From: Sphingobium psychrophilum
GTDB lineage: Bacteria; Pseudomonadota; Alphaproteobacteria; Sphingomonadales; Sphingomonadaceae
Direction of reading: 5' to 3'
Assembly: GCF_012927105.1 (NCBI RefSeq)
Contig: NZ_JABBFV010000004.1
Span: 186,001-250,000, forward strand
Length of the DNA stretch: 64,000 nucleotides
The position numbers were made by a program, and so were the translations under genes. Below, piece by piece: positions 1 through 8,556 of this stretch (position 1 is its first letter; every line of letters starts with the position of its first letter). Under the pieces are notes generated by a model. That model was not told where the DNA came from, made no database searches, and saw only the letters and a list, made by a program, of their open reading frames with translations.

Positions 1-83
1 CGCGCGCAAAACCGGGACTAACACAAGTGAAATGTCATGGTGCTGCCATGATCTCAGCGCATTTGGAGGCTAGGACCGCCCGC

Positions 84-1151
84 ATGACTGTGCATGATCC
101 CATATTGGCCGCCGCCCAGCGCGCGCGCGCCGCCATCCCCGACGACAGCGCGATGCTCCGCGCCGCGGCCGAATTGACGCGCGACTATGCGGTCGCCAAC
201 CCGCGCATTTACTGGCCCGACCTGCTGGCGTCCGCGCTGATCGGCTGGGGCGCTATGGCTGGCGCGATCCTGGCGCAGAATGGGCTGATCGCCATCGTCT
301 ACGCATTTGTTGCGATGATGGCGCTCTATCGCGCAGCCAGCTTCATCCACGAACTGACCCATATCCGGAAAGGCGCCCTTCCCGGCTTTCGCTTCGCCTG
401 GAACCTGATCGTCGGCATCCCGCTTATGATCCCGTCCTTTATGTATGAGGGCGTCCATATCCAGCATCATGCCCGCACCCGCTATGGCACGGCGGACGAC
501 CCGGAATATCTGCCGCTCGCGCTGATGAAGCCTTGGTCGCTGCCGCTGTTCATTCTCGTCGCGTCGCTGGCGCCGGTCGGCCTCATCCTGCGCTTCGGCC
601 TGATCACGCCGCTCTCGCTACTGATCCCGCCGCTGCGCGCCAAGGTCGTGGCGGAACTGTCCGCCCTGTCGATCAACCCCGCCTATCGCCGCCGCGCGCC
701 GGAGGGCGATTTTGCGCGGATGTGGATGTGGCAGGAAGCGGGCGCGAGCCTGTTCGCGCTGGCGCTGGTCGGCAGCGTCTTCGCCTTCGGCTGGAAGCCG
801 CTGCTCGTCTATATGGCGATCCATTCGGCGATGACCGTCATCAACCAGTTGCGCACCCTGGTCGCGCATCTGTGGGAAAATGAGGGCGAACCGATGACGG
901 TGACGGCGCAATATCTGGACTCGGTCAATGTACCGCCACCCGGCGCGCTGCCCGCGCTCTGGGCGCCGGTGGGCCTGCGTTACCATGCGCTGCATCATCT
1001 GTTGCCCAGCGTCCCCTATCATGCGTTGGGCAAGGCCCATGCCCGGCTGATCGCCACGCTTGACGCGCAATCGCCCTATCATCGCGGCAATTATCCGGGG
1101 ATGTTGCCGCTGGTCGGCAAGATCGCGCGCAGCACGATGGCGGCGCGCTAA
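84..1151 (+). CDS. Fatty acid desaturase family membrane protein
   Basis: A membrane di-iron desaturase or hydroxylase acting on lipid acyl chains or a related hydrophobic substrate. Three histidine clusters are visible: HELTH at about residues 89-93, HIQHH at 125-129 and HALHH at 301-305, the usual H-X3-H, H-X2-HH, H-X2-HH pattern of the family. Hydrophobic stretches lie around residues 50-90, 110-125, 155-190 and 230-260. I chose the ATG at 84 because AGGA lies 8 bases upstream; a GTG at 27 and an ATG at 48 are in frame and would add 19 or 12 residues. It stands alone, convergent with the channel gene. Its substrate cannot be read from sequence. Confidence 0.85.
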   Translation: MTVHDPILAAAQRARAAIPDDSAMLRAAAELTRDYAVANPRIYWPDLLASALIGWGAMAGAILAQNGLIAIVYAFVAMMALYRAASFIHELTHIRKGALPGFRFAWNLIVGIPLMIPSFMYEGVHIQHHARTRYGTADDPEYLPLALMKPWSLPLFILVASLAPVGLILRFGLITPLSLLIPPLRAKVVAELSALSINPAYRRRAPEGDFARMWMWQEAGASLFALALVGSVFAFGWKPLLVYMAIHSAMTVINQLRTLVAHLWENEGEPMTVTAQYLDSVNVPPPGALPALWAPVGLRYHALHHLLPSVPYHALGKAHARLIATLDAQSPYHRGNYPGMLPLVGKIARSTMAAR

Positions 1152-1163
1152 TCAACAGCGCCC

Positions 1164-1808
1164 CTAGCCTTCGTCGTCCCGATAGACCGGCAATCCCAGC
1201 CCGCGCCGGATCGCCATCGCCCGCAGCAGGAACCCCAGCAGCGCGGCGATGACGCCCGCGACCGGCACGTCCAGCCCGATCCAGCGCAACGCCACGAACA
1301 GGCCGGAGGCGAAGGCCGCCGCCGTCACATAAAGCTCCGGCCGCAGCAGGATAGACGGCTCGCCCGCCAGCAGGTCGCGCATGATGCCCCCGACGCAGCC
1401 CGTCACCACCCCCATCATCCCTGCGACGAAAGGCGGCACGCCAAAACTCATCGCCTTGGCCGCGCCAAATACGGCGAAGGCGGCCATGCCGATGGCGTCC
1501 AGCCAGTCGAGCGCGCGTTCGCTCCAGAATTTGCGCGGGGTGATCCACACCAGGACCGCCGCGCCCATGCAGGCGATGGCCGGCACCGGATCGACCACCC
1601 AGAAGACCGGCGCACCGATCAGCAGGTCGCGCACCGTGCCGCCGCCGACCCCCGTCACCAGCGCGAAGAAGGCGAAGGTGACCAGCGTCTGCCGCAACCG
1701 CGCCGCCGCCAGTGCGCCGGACGCGGCAAAGACGAAGGTGCCGACGATGCTCAAGGTTTCGAGCACGGGGCCGATCGAGTTGGCGAGCAGGGGCGTAGGT
1801 GGAAGCAT
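1164..1808 (-). CDS. TRIC / UPF0126 family cation channel-like membrane protein
   Basis: A 214-residue inner-membrane protein made of two homologous halves, as in prokaryotic TRIC (trimeric intracellular cation channel, UPF0126, YadS-like) proteins. Each half carries the glycine-rich signature: GVGGGTVRDLLIG in the first and GCVGGIMRDLLAGE in the second. About seven hydrophobic helices are evident. The open frame extends to 1886, but those 26 extra residues run through a dispersed palindromic repeat, so I start at the ATG at 1808 (MLPPTPLLAN), which leads directly into the first helix. The family is thought to conduct monovalent cations; a role in this organism is inference only. Confidence 0.85.
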   Translation of the reverse strand: MLPPTPLLANSIGPVLETLSIVGTFVFAASGALAAARLRQTLVTFAFFALVTGVGGGTVRDLLIGAPVFWVVDPVPAIACMGAAVLVWITPRKFWSERALDWLDAIGMAAFAVFGAAKAMSFGVPPFVAGMMGVVTGCVGGIMRDLLAGEPSILLRPELYVTAAAFASGLFVALRWIGLDVPVAGVIAALLGFLLRAMAIRRGLGLPVYRDDEG

Positions 1809-1828
1809 GACGTTACCTAACCACAACC

Positions 1829-1935
1829 GTTCGTCCTGAGTAGCCACTGAGCGAAGTCGAAGGGGCGTATCGAAGGATTGCGCCACATGCTTCGATACGG
1901 GACTTCGCCAAGCTACCCCCTACTCAGCACGAACG
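1829..1935. repeat. Dispersed palindromic repeat between convergent ends
   Basis: Both ends carry the CGTTCG sequence seen in the other repeats of this window, with outer arms CCGTTCGTCCTGAGTAG and CTACTCAGCACGAACGG. An inner perfect hairpin is CGTATCGAAG (1866-1875) against CTTCGATACG (1890-1899). It lies just upstream of the TRIC gene and downstream of the M20 peptidase gene, and may act as an RNA hairpin. Confidence 0.75.
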
Positions 1936-1951
1936 GACTTTGGGACGACCC

Positions 1952-3262
1952 TTATTTCCGCCCCTTCTCTACCGCCAGCCGGCTCATCAATATCGCGGCG
2001 CGCTTGGCCTGGCGCTTCATGGTCGACAGGTCGGCCTTCTCCGCCGCGCTGTGATCGCCGCTGGACGCCAGGCCCAACCCCACCAGTCCGTCCGTGTCGG
2101 CCGCGACGAAGCTGATGTCGCCCGCCCCGCGCTTCAACGGATCGAGCGCCGCCATTTCCGCCAGGCCCAGGTCCGCATTGACGCCGTTCAGCTTGCCCAG
2201 CAGCGCCTTGTTCCCCGCCGTCGGCGCCATCGATGGATAGCCCAGGTCGAACGCAATGCTGGCCGACGTGCCCGTCAAATGCCCCGCATCGACGATCGTC
2301 TGCATCTTCGCCTGAACCCGCTTCGTCTGCTCTTCGCTCAGCGTGCGAAAATCGCCCTTCGCCACCGCGATCGGCGGGATGATGTTGGTCTTGCCGGTCA
2401 CGGCGATGCGCACGCCGTCCTTGTCGACCGCCGCGCTTTGCCCGCCGCCGATCAGCCCGACATTGAATGTCAGATTGGGTTCGGGCAGTTCCTTGCGGAA
2501 TGCGACGATGATCCGCGCCAGTTCATAGACCGCGCCATCGCCGGCACTCGCCGAAAAGATGCCCGAACTATGGCCCGACTTGCCCGTCGCCGTCAGCGTC
2601 CAGCTATTGGACGACCGCCGCGCGATCGACCCCATGTCCTTGCCGCCTTCCTGCGACAAGCCTTCGAAATCGAGCGCAACATCGGCCCGCTTGCCGGCCG
2701 CCACCAGATCGGCGCGAGCGACGGCGACCGGATCGCCCGAATCCTCCTCGTCCCCGGTCAGCACGACTTCGATGTTTGCGTTTTTCAGAGTGCCCGCCGC
2801 CTGCATGGCTTTCAGCGCCAGCAGCATCGTCACCACCCCGCCCTTGTCGTCGGCGACACCCGGACCGGCGGCCCAATCGCCATCGCGCTTGAAGGTCTGG
2901 AACGGCGAATCCGGCTCGAACACGGTATCGAGATGGCCGATCAGCAGCATTTTCGTGCTACCCGCCTTGCCCTTGTGCACCGCGATCAGGTGGCCCGCCC
3001 GTTTGGCCGCATCCATCGGCTTCCACGTCACGGTAAAGCCCAGCGCCTCATATTCGGGGCGCAGCATGTCGGCCACCGCCTTCACGCCGGGGAAATTCAT
3101 CGACCCGCTATTCTGGTTGACCAGCTTTTCCAGCAGCGCGACGGATGGTTCATAGCCCGCCTCGACCGTAGTGCCGATTGTCTGTTCCGCCGGGCTAAGC
3201 GCCGCATGGGCGACGGGCGCGCCACCGCAAAGCAGCGCGCCCATAACCAGTCCCCTGATCAC
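1952..3262 (-). CDS. M20/M25/M40 family zinc metallopeptidase, exported
   Basis: A carboxypeptidase G2-like zinc hydrolase. The first 20 residues (MIRGLVMGALLCGGAPVAHA) are a signal peptide, so it acts in the periplasm. Visible metal-site motifs are IGHLDTVF, the ADDKGG aspartate, GDEEDSG, and a C-terminal HSAAEKAD histidine; a dimerisation domain lies between the halves. Length, 436 residues, fits the family. The start is a GTG at 3262 that overlaps the glutathione peroxidase stop as GTGA, implying translational coupling. The natural substrate (peptide, folate-like or acylamino acid) is unknown. Confidence 0.88.
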   Translation of the reverse strand: MIRGLVMGALLCGGAPVAHAALSPAEQTIGTTVEAGYEPSVALLEKLVNQNSGSMNFPGVKAVADMLRPEYEALGFTVTWKPMDAAKRAGHLIAVHKGKAGSTKMLLIGHLDTVFEPDSPFQTFKRDGDWAAGPGVADDKGGVVTMLLALKAMQAAGTLKNANIEVVLTGDEEDSGDPVAVARADLVAAGKRADVALDFEGLSQEGGKDMGSIARRSSNSWTLTATGKSGHSSGIFSASAGDGAVYELARIIVAFRKELPEPNLTFNVGLIGGGQSAAVDKDGVRIAVTGKTNIIPPIAVAKGDFRTLSEEQTKRVQAKMQTIVDAGHLTGTSASIAFDLGYPSMAPTAGNKALLGKLNGVNADLGLAEMAALDPLKRGAGDISFVAADTDGLVGLGLASSGDHSAAEKADLSTMKRQAKRAAILMSRLAVEKGRK

Positions 3263-3804
3263 TTGGCCAATTCCGCCTCGATCGCCGCGACCAGCGCCGG
3301 GTCATTGGGCGCGGTCGTGGGCGCAAAGCGCGCAGCGACGCTACCGTCCTTGGCGATCAGGAACTTTTCGAAATTCCACAGCACTTCCGGCACCGGATTG
3401 GGGGTCATGCCATAGCCTTTGAGCTTCTCGCGGAAGGCGTCGCCCTCGCCCTGCGCTTCCGGCTGCGCGCTGGTCAGCGCGGCGTAGAGCGGGTGCTTGT
3501 CCGGGCCGGTGACGACGATCTTCTCGAACATCGGGAAATCCACGCCGAAATTGGTGGTGCAGAAGGTCGCGATCTCGTCATTGTCGCCCGGTTCCTGCGC
3601 ACCGAAATCATTGGCGGGGAAGCCTGCGATGACCAGCCCCTTGTCCTTATAATCGCCATAGAGCTTTTCCAGCCCCTCATATTGCGGCGTCAGGCCGCAT
3701 TTGGAGGCGACATTGACCGCCAGCACCACTTTACCCGCATAATCGGCCAGGCTGGTGTCGGCACCCTTGATGGTCTTGAGCGCAATCTGCTGAATATCGG
3801 TCAT
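3259..3804 (-). CDS. Glutathione peroxidase (cysteine type)
   Basis: A 181-residue thiol peroxidase that reduces hydrogen peroxide or lipid hydroperoxides using glutathione or thioredoxin. The active-site motif NVASKCGLT places a catalytic cysteine, not selenocysteine, at residue 36; the glutamine region FPANDFGAQEPG and tryptophan region VLWNFEKFL follow at the expected distances. In FPANDFG the usual second cysteine (FPCNQFG) is alanine. The ATG at 3804 has AAGGAGA about 7 bases upstream. It is the first gene of a two-gene unit with the M20 peptidase (4-base overlap). Confidence 0.93.
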   Translation of the reverse strand: MTDIQQIALKTIKGADTSLADYAGKVVLAVNVASKCGLTPQYEGLEKLYGDYKDKGLVIAGFPANDFGAQEPGDNDEIATFCTTNFGVDFPMFEKIVVTGPDKHPLYAALTSAQPEAQGEGDAFREKLKGYGMTPNPVPEVLWNFEKFLIAKDGSVAARFAPTTAPNDPALVAAIEAELAK

Positions 3805-3843
3805 ATATCGTCTCCTTGGATGAATTTACCCCGAAACTTGCTA

Positions 3844-4563
3844 CTATATCGCCGCGCCGAACAGATGCCCCGCACCTGCCGTCACCGCCATCGCCAGTGC
3901 GCCCCACAACAGCGTCCGACACACCGACCGCGCCACCTGCGCCCCGCCCAGCCGCGCGCCGACATAGCCCAGCAGGGCAAGGCACAGGAGGGACAGTGCG
4001 ACGATGGCGACAATCGCCCCGCCCGCGGGCACCATCGCTGCGATCAACACCGGCGGCGCCGCACCCACGGCAAAGCTCGCCGCAGACGCCAGCGCAGCCT
4101 GCACCGGCCGCGCCGTCGCCATATCGGAAATGCCCAATTCGTCACGGGCATGCGCGCCCAGCGCATCGGCCGCCATCAACTGCTCCGCCACTTGGCCCGC
4201 CAGATCGTGCGTCAGGCCGCGTTCGACATAGATATCGCGCAACTCCACCCACTCGGCATAAGGCTGGGTAGCGATCGCCTTTTTCTCTTTAGCCAGGTCC
4301 GCGCGTTCGGTGTCGGATTGCGCGCTGACGGACACATATTCGCCCGCCGCCATCGACATGGCACCCGCCACCAGCGCCGCAATGCCGGTCAGCAATATCG
4401 TCTCGCTCGGCGCGCCCGACGCGGCGATGCCGGTCATCAGGCTGGCGGTGGACACGATCCCGTCATTGGCCCCCAGCACCGTCGCGCGCAGCCAACCGAC
4501 GCGGTTCACATAATGAACGGCATGGTGCGGCTGGTCGATTGCGGTGTCGGTCTGCGCGTCCAT
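3844..4563 (-). CDS. VIT/CCC1 family iron-manganese transporter-like protein
   Basis: A 239-residue membrane protein of the VIT1/CCC1 type, which moves Fe2+ or Mn2+. The N-terminal signature is present: VLGANDGIVSTASLMTGIAASG, followed by the second helix with AGAMSMAAGEYVSVSAQSD, then an acidic/polar soluble segment (about residues 85-145) containing the E-rich metal-binding region, and three C-terminal helices. It sits 40 bases downstream of the glutathione peroxidase start on the same strand, so the two may share a theme of iron and peroxide handling, but they are not overlapping and co-transcription is inference. Confidence 0.88.
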   Translation of the reverse strand: MDAQTDTAIDQPHHAVHYVNRVGWLRATVLGANDGIVSTASLMTGIAASGAPSETILLTGIAALVAGAMSMAAGEYVSVSAQSDTERADLAKEKKAIATQPYAEWVELRDIYVERGLTHDLAGQVAEQLMAADALGAHARDELGISDMATARPVQAALASAASFAVGAAPPVLIAAMVPAGGAIVAIVALSLLCLALLGYVGARLGGAQVARSVCRTLLWGALAMAVTAGAGHLFGAAI

Positions 4564-4637
4564 CGATCAGCCCCTTTGCCTGGCCCCTATCCCGGCATCC
4601 ATGCGCCCGGAGCCTGTCGAAAGGAAGGCGGGAAATG

Positions 4638-6419
4638 CTACCCCGCCAGTCCTTCGGCCTTTTCCGCCAGTTCCAGCCAGCGCATCTCGGCAGCGTCCTT
4701 GTCGGTCCGCGCCTTCTCGATCGCGCCCGTCAGCATGTCGAACCGTTTGCGATCGCGCGTGTAGAGCGCCGGGTCGGCCAGCGCTTCCTCATGCCCGGCA
4801 ATGGTCGCTTCCAGTTCCTCCACCCGTTTGGGCAGCAGTTCCAAGTCGCGCTGGTCCTTATAGGTCAGCTTGGCCGATACGGGCTTTGCCGGTGGGGCCG
4901 CGGCCACCGCCTTCTTCTCGATCCTGGCCGCCTTGCGCGGATCGCGCTTGGCGAGCCAGTCGGCATAGCCGCCAACGATCACATCGACCACGCCCGTCCC
5001 GTCCAGCCCCAGCGTCACGGTAACGGTGCGATCGAGAAAATCGCGATCATGGCTGACGATCAGGACGGTGCCGTCATAATCGGCGATCACTTCCTGCAAC
5101 AGGTCGAGCGTTTCCAGGTCGAGGTCGTTGGTCGGCTCGTCCAGCACCAGCAGGTTGGATTCGCGGGCAAATTCGCGCGCGAACAGCAGGCGCGACCGCT
5201 CTCCGCCCGACAGCGTGGCGACCTTCGCCTCCGCCAGACTGGGGTCGAACAGAAAGTCCTTCAGATAGCCATGGATATGCTTGCGCACGCCGCGCACGTC
5301 GATCCAGTCGCCGCCCTCGGCCAACACGTCGCGCACCGTCTTGTCGCCCTGCATCAGGCTGCGCTGCTGGTCGATGAAGATCATGTCCAGCGTCTTGGCC
5401 AGCGTTACTTTGCCGCTATCGGGCGCCAGTTCACCGGTCAGCAGTTTCAGCAGCGTCGATTTGCCCGCGCCATTGCCGCCGACGATGCCGATCCGGTCGC
5501 CGCGCTGCACCCGGATCGACAGGTCGTCGATGATCGTGCGCTCCCCGAAATTCTTGCTGACATGCTCGACCTTGATGACGCTCTTGGTCTTGCTGTCGTC
5601 GCTGGCGACGGCGATCTTCGCTGTCCCCTGCGGCCCGTTCATCGCGGCGCGGGTTTCGCGCATTTCCCACAGCTTCGCCAGCCGTCCCTGGTTGCGCTTG
5701 CGCCGCGCGGTGACGCCGCGTTCCAGCCAGTGCGCCTCGATCTTCAGCTTCGCGTCCAGCTTCTCCGCCGCCCGCGCCTCTTCGGCATAGACCGCTTCCA
5801 TCCACTGTTCGAAACCGCCAAAGCCGATCTCGTTGCGCCGCATCTGCCCCCGGTCCAGCCACAGCGTCTGGCGCGTCAGCCGCGTCAGGAAGGCGCGGTC
5901 ATGGCTGATGACGATGAAGGCGCCATTATACCGCGCCATCCAATTCTCGATCCAGTCGATCGCCGCAATGTCCAGATGGTTGGTCGGCTCGTCCAGCAGC
6001 AGCAGGTCCGGCTCGCTCGCCAGCGCGCGGGCAATGGCGGCGCGGCGACGCTCGCCCCCGCTTGCCGTGCTGGCGTCGCGGCTCAGGTCGATGCCCAGTT
6101 GGTCGGCGATCGCCTCCACTTCATGCGGGGCCGGCGCAAACTCGCCCGCCAGCGCGAAATCATGCAGCGTCTTGAACGGCGTGACGTCGGGATCCTGCTC
6201 CAGCGTGATGACCCGCGCGCCCGGCCGCACGGACCGCACGCCCTCGTCCGCCTCGATCTGTCCGCCCAGCAATTTGAGCAATGTCGTCTTGCCCACGCCG
6301 TTGCGGCCGATCAGCGCCAGCCGGTCTTTCGCGCCCACGGCGATATTGAGGCCGCGGAACAACCAGTGAGAGCCTTGCGAAAGGCCAAGATTTTCGAACG
6401 AGAGAATAGGAGCTGCCAT
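4638..6419 (-). CDS. ABC-F family ATPase (Uup-like)
   Basis: A soluble protein of 593 residues with two ABC ATPase domains and no membrane segment. Domain 1 has Walker A GRNGVGKTT, signature ASGGERRR and Walker B LLLLDEPTNHLD; domain 2 has GGNGAGKST, LSGGERSR and LLVLDEPTNDLD. The linker between domains is rich in charged residues, and a C-terminal helical tail (about residues 510-590) matches the coiled coil of Uup. ABC-F proteins act on ribosomes, or for Uup on branched DNA and ribosome assembly; which applies here is not visible. It is a single gene facing away from the SIMPL gene. Confidence 0.9.
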   Translation of the reverse strand: MAAPILSFENLGLSQGSHWLFRGLNIAVGAKDRLALIGRNGVGKTTLLKLLGGQIEADEGVRSVRPGARVITLEQDPDVTPFKTLHDFALAGEFAPAPHEVEAIADQLGIDLSRDASTASGGERRRAAIARALASEPDLLLLDEPTNHLDIAAIDWIENWMARYNGAFIVISHDRAFLTRLTRQTLWLDRGQMRRNEIGFGGFEQWMEAVYAEEARAAEKLDAKLKIEAHWLERGVTARRKRNQGRLAKLWEMRETRAAMNGPQGTAKIAVASDDSKTKSVIKVEHVSKNFGERTIIDDLSIRVQRGDRIGIVGGNGAGKSTLLKLLTGELAPDSGKVTLAKTLDMIFIDQQRSLMQGDKTVRDVLAEGGDWIDVRGVRKHIHGYLKDFLFDPSLAEAKVATLSGGERSRLLFAREFARESNLLVLDEPTNDLDLETLDLLQEVIADYDGTVLIVSHDRDFLDRTVTVTLGLDGTGVVDVIVGGYADWLAKRDPRKAARIEKKAVAAAPPAKPVSAKLTYKDQRDLELLPKRVEELEATIAGHEEALADPALYTRDRKRFDMLTGAIEKARTDKDAAEMRWLELAEKAEGLAG

Positions 6420-6557
6420 TTACACGCAGCTAAGGCCTGTCAGCCTGCGGGGCAAGTGCGGAACCGGAAAGCTGTCGGACGGCTTTCAACGTGCGACAGC
6501 GTCCATTCATCGCACCCCGGCCAAAGAGGGGCGCATATTCGCAGAGGAGAAATATCC

Positions 6558-7289
6558 ATGAAATCCGCTCTCGCCCTGATGGCGCTCGGCGTTGCCGCCC
6601 TTCCCGTGGCGGCGCTTGCCCAGACCAGCGTCACCATCGCAGAGACTGCGCCGGTCGTGACATTGAACGTCACCGAAAGCGTCGAGGCCGCACCCAATGT
6701 CGCGACCGTCGGCACCGGCGTCCAGACCCGCGCGCTGACCGCGCAGGCTGCAATGCAGGATAATGCCGCCAAGACCGAAAAGCTGATTGCGGCGCTGGCC
6801 AAGGCCGGCATCGCGAAGAAGGATATCCAGACCAGCGGCATCAATCTGTCCGCCCAATATGATTACAGCAATCAGGACGGAAAGCCGGAGGGTCCGCGCT
6901 TCATCGGTTATGAAGCGTCCAACCAGTTGACCGTGAAACTGCGCGACATCAAAAAAGTTGGCGCCTCGCTCGACGCCATGGTCGCAGCGGGTGCCACCAA
7001 CATCAACGGCCCGAGCTTCTCTATCGAAGACCCATCGCCGCTGATCCAGCAGGCCCGCGGCACCGCGCTCAAGAGTGCCAAGACGCAGGCCGATTTCTAT
7101 GCCCAGGCTGCCGGTTTCCGTACCGCGCGCCTCGTTTCGATCAGCGAAAGCAACAGCGGCGGCCAGCCGCCCATGCCGATGATGCAAAGCGCCCGGTTCA
7201 AGGCGGATGCGGCCCCTACTACCCCGGTCGAACCCGGCCAGGTCAGCGCCTCGGTCACGCTCACGGTCCAGTACGCGCTGGACAAGTAA
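6558..7289 (+). CDS. SIMPL (DUF541) domain protein, exported
   Basis: A 243-residue exported protein of the SIMPL/DUF541 family (YggE-like; related to BP26), with a signal peptide ending ALAQT. The family core is recognisable: a conserved start with VTLNVTESVEAAPNVATVGTG, the KTEKLIAAL-KAGIAKKDIQTSGINLSAQYDY segment region, and a C-terminal SVTLTVQYALD strand. The open frame runs far upstream to 4539, but that is antisense to the ABC-F gene; the ATG at 6558 has AGAGGAGA 8-9 bases upstream. Family members are linked to stress tolerance and outer-surface localisation; the exact role is unknown. Confidence 0.88.
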   Translation: MKSALALMALGVAALPVAALAQTSVTIAETAPVVTLNVTESVEAAPNVATVGTGVQTRALTAQAAMQDNAAKTEKLIAALAKAGIAKKDIQTSGINLSAQYDYSNQDGKPEGPRFIGYEASNQLTVKLRDIKKVGASLDAMVAAGATNINGPSFSIEDPSPLIQQARGTALKSAKTQADFYAQAAGFRTARLVSISESNSGGQPPMPMMQSARFKADAAPTTPVEPGQVSASVTLTVQYALDK

Positions 7290-7308
7290 GCGCCCATAGA
7301 GCGGACAG

Positions 7309-7340
7309 AAGGCGGCGGCGCTTGAGCATCGCCGCCTTTG
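7309..7340 (+). terminator. Probable terminator after the SIMPL gene
   Basis: Perfect 9-base stem AAGGCGGCG (7309-7317) and CGCCGCCTT (7330-7338) with a 12-base loop, lying 20 bases after the SIMPL stop. The T tract is short (TTTG), so termination strength is uncertain. Confidence 0.6.
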
Positions 7341-7413
7341 CCGTTCATTCTTGTTCATCTGCGCGCCATTCACCACCTGTTCAATGCCTCACGCCTATGC
7401 CATGCCCATGAAT

Positions 7414-7734
7414 ATGAAGTGGAACAGCCTGCCCCGCTCTCTGACCGCTGCGGTCGCCGCCGCGCTTGCCATCGGCGTCATCATCCCGGCCGCCGACGCG
7501 GGCAATCGCCGCGATGAACAGGACGCCGCGCGCCGGGCGATGCTCGACGGACAGGTCATGCCCTTCGCCATGATCAAGCGCCGGGTCGACGCCACCATGG
7601 GCGGTGCCACCTATGTCGGCAGCGAATTTAATCCATCGTCCAACCGCTACCGCCTGAAATATGTGAAGGACGGGAAGGTCATGTGGGTTGATGCGGATGG
7701 CCGGACGGGCGATATCATCGGCATGGCGCGCTAA
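7414..7734 (+). CDS. PepSY-like small exported protein upstream of two-component genes
   Basis: A short protein with an N-terminal signal region (SLPRSLTAAVAAALAIGVIIPAADA, read as two parts around residues 4-28) and a C-terminal PepSY-like fold: a helix with GQVMPFAMIKRRVDATMGG, then YVGSEFNPSSNRYRLKYV and KVMWVDADGRTGDI. PepSY domains often inhibit or sense proteases and frequently sit next to OmpR-type regulators, as here: the response regulator begins 42 bases downstream. ATG codons at 7384, 7402, 7408 and 7414 are in frame; I prefer 7414 because it begins right before the basic part of the signal peptide, but this is not certain. Confidence 0.75.
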   Translation: MKWNSLPRSLTAAVAAALAIGVIIPAADAGNRRDEQDAARRAMLDGQVMPFAMIKRRVDATMGGATYVGSEFNPSSNRYRLKYVKDGKVMWVDADGRTGDIIGMAR

Positions 7735-7776
7735 CATCCGCCCATGCCGCAATTCTAAAAAAGAAAAGGGCCTTTC

Positions 7777-8442
7777 ATGCGTCTGCTGATCGTCGAGGAT
7801 GAACCGAATCTGGGCCAGCAGCTCAGGAACACGCTGGAAGGCGCGGGCTATGCCGTGGACCTCGCCACCGATGGCGAGGATGGCCATTTCCTCGGCGCGA
7901 CCGAAAGCTATGACGCGGTCGTGCTCGACCTTGGCCTGCCCACCATTGATGGGCTGACCGTGCTGGACCGTTGGCGCAAGGAAGGCCGCGCATTCCCGGT
8001 GCTGGTGCTGACCGCGCGCGACAGCTGGTCCGACAAGGTCGCCGGGCTCGACGCGGGCGCCGACGACTATCTCGCCAAGCCTTTCCAGAGCGAAGAACTG
8101 ATCGCCCGCCTGCGCGCACTCATCCGCCGCGCATCCGGCAATGCGTCGAGCGAACTCACCGCCGGCGACGTCCGTCTCGACACCCGGTCGGGCAAGGTGA
8201 CGCTTGCCGGCGACCCGGTAAAGCTCACCGCGCAGGAATATAAGCTGCTCAGCTATCTGCTCCATCACAAGGGCAAGGTGGTCAGCCGCACCGAATTGAT
8301 CGAACATATTTACGACCAGGATTTCGATCGCGATTCCAACACGATCGAGGTGTTCGTGACGCGCATCCGCAAGAAGCTGGGCGCCGACGTCATCACCACC
8401 ATCCGCGGCCTTGGCTACAGCCTGGACGAGCCGGGGCGATAA
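7777..8442 (+). CDS. OmpR/PhoB family response regulator
   Basis: A 221-residue transcription factor. The receiver domain has the acidic pair ED at 7-8, the phosphoacceptor Asp51 in VVLDLGLP, Thr79 and Lys101 in LAKPF. The C-terminal winged helix shows LTAQEYKLLSYLLHHKGKV and the DNA-recognition and wing region EVFVTRIRKKLG with IRGLGYSL. The ATG at 7777 follows AAAAGAAAAGGG. It forms an operon with the PepSY-like gene before it and the histidine kinase after it (gap 114 bases filled by a palindromic repeat), so it is presumably phosphorylated by that kinase. The input signal is unknown. Confidence 0.93.
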   Translation: MRLLIVEDEPNLGQQLRNTLEGAGYAVDLATDGEDGHFLGATESYDAVVLDLGLPTIDGLTVLDRWRKEGRAFPVLVLTARDSWSDKVAGLDAGADDYLAKPFQSEELIARLRALIRRASGNASSELTAGDVRLDTRSGKVTLAGDPVKLTAQEYKLLSYLLHHKGKVVSRTELIEHIYDQDFDRDSNTIEVFVTRIRKKLGADVITTIRGLGYSLDEPGR

Positions 8443-8457
8443 TCAGCCTTTCACCCT

Positions 8458-8537
8458 ACCCCGTTCGGGCTGAGCCTGTCGAAGCCCTGCACTTTCTTAA
8501 GAAGGGTGGCCCTTCGACAAGCTCAGGGCGAACGGAT
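8458..8537. repeat. Dispersed palindromic repeat between response regulator and kinase
   Basis: Left arm CCGTTCGGGCTGAGCCTGTC and right arm reading CTTCGACAAGCTCAGGGCGA then ACGG are nearly perfect inverted copies around a short inner stem (CTTTCTTAAGAAGG). It fills most of the gap between the two-component genes and extends the kinase reading frame artificially upstream. Confidence 0.85.
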
Positions 8538-8556
8538 ATGGGAACAGTCTGAAAAT

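Noticed and set aside
1940..3415. 491-residue plus-strand reading frame across the M20 peptidase and peroxidase genes
   Set aside because: It is an antisense shadow of two well recognised genes in GC-rich DNA; it is arginine- and histidine-rich and has no motif.
4539..6557. Long upstream part of the 916-residue frame that ends in the SIMPL gene
   Set aside because: It is antisense to the ABC-F gene; the SIMPL protein has its own RBS and signal peptide at 6558.
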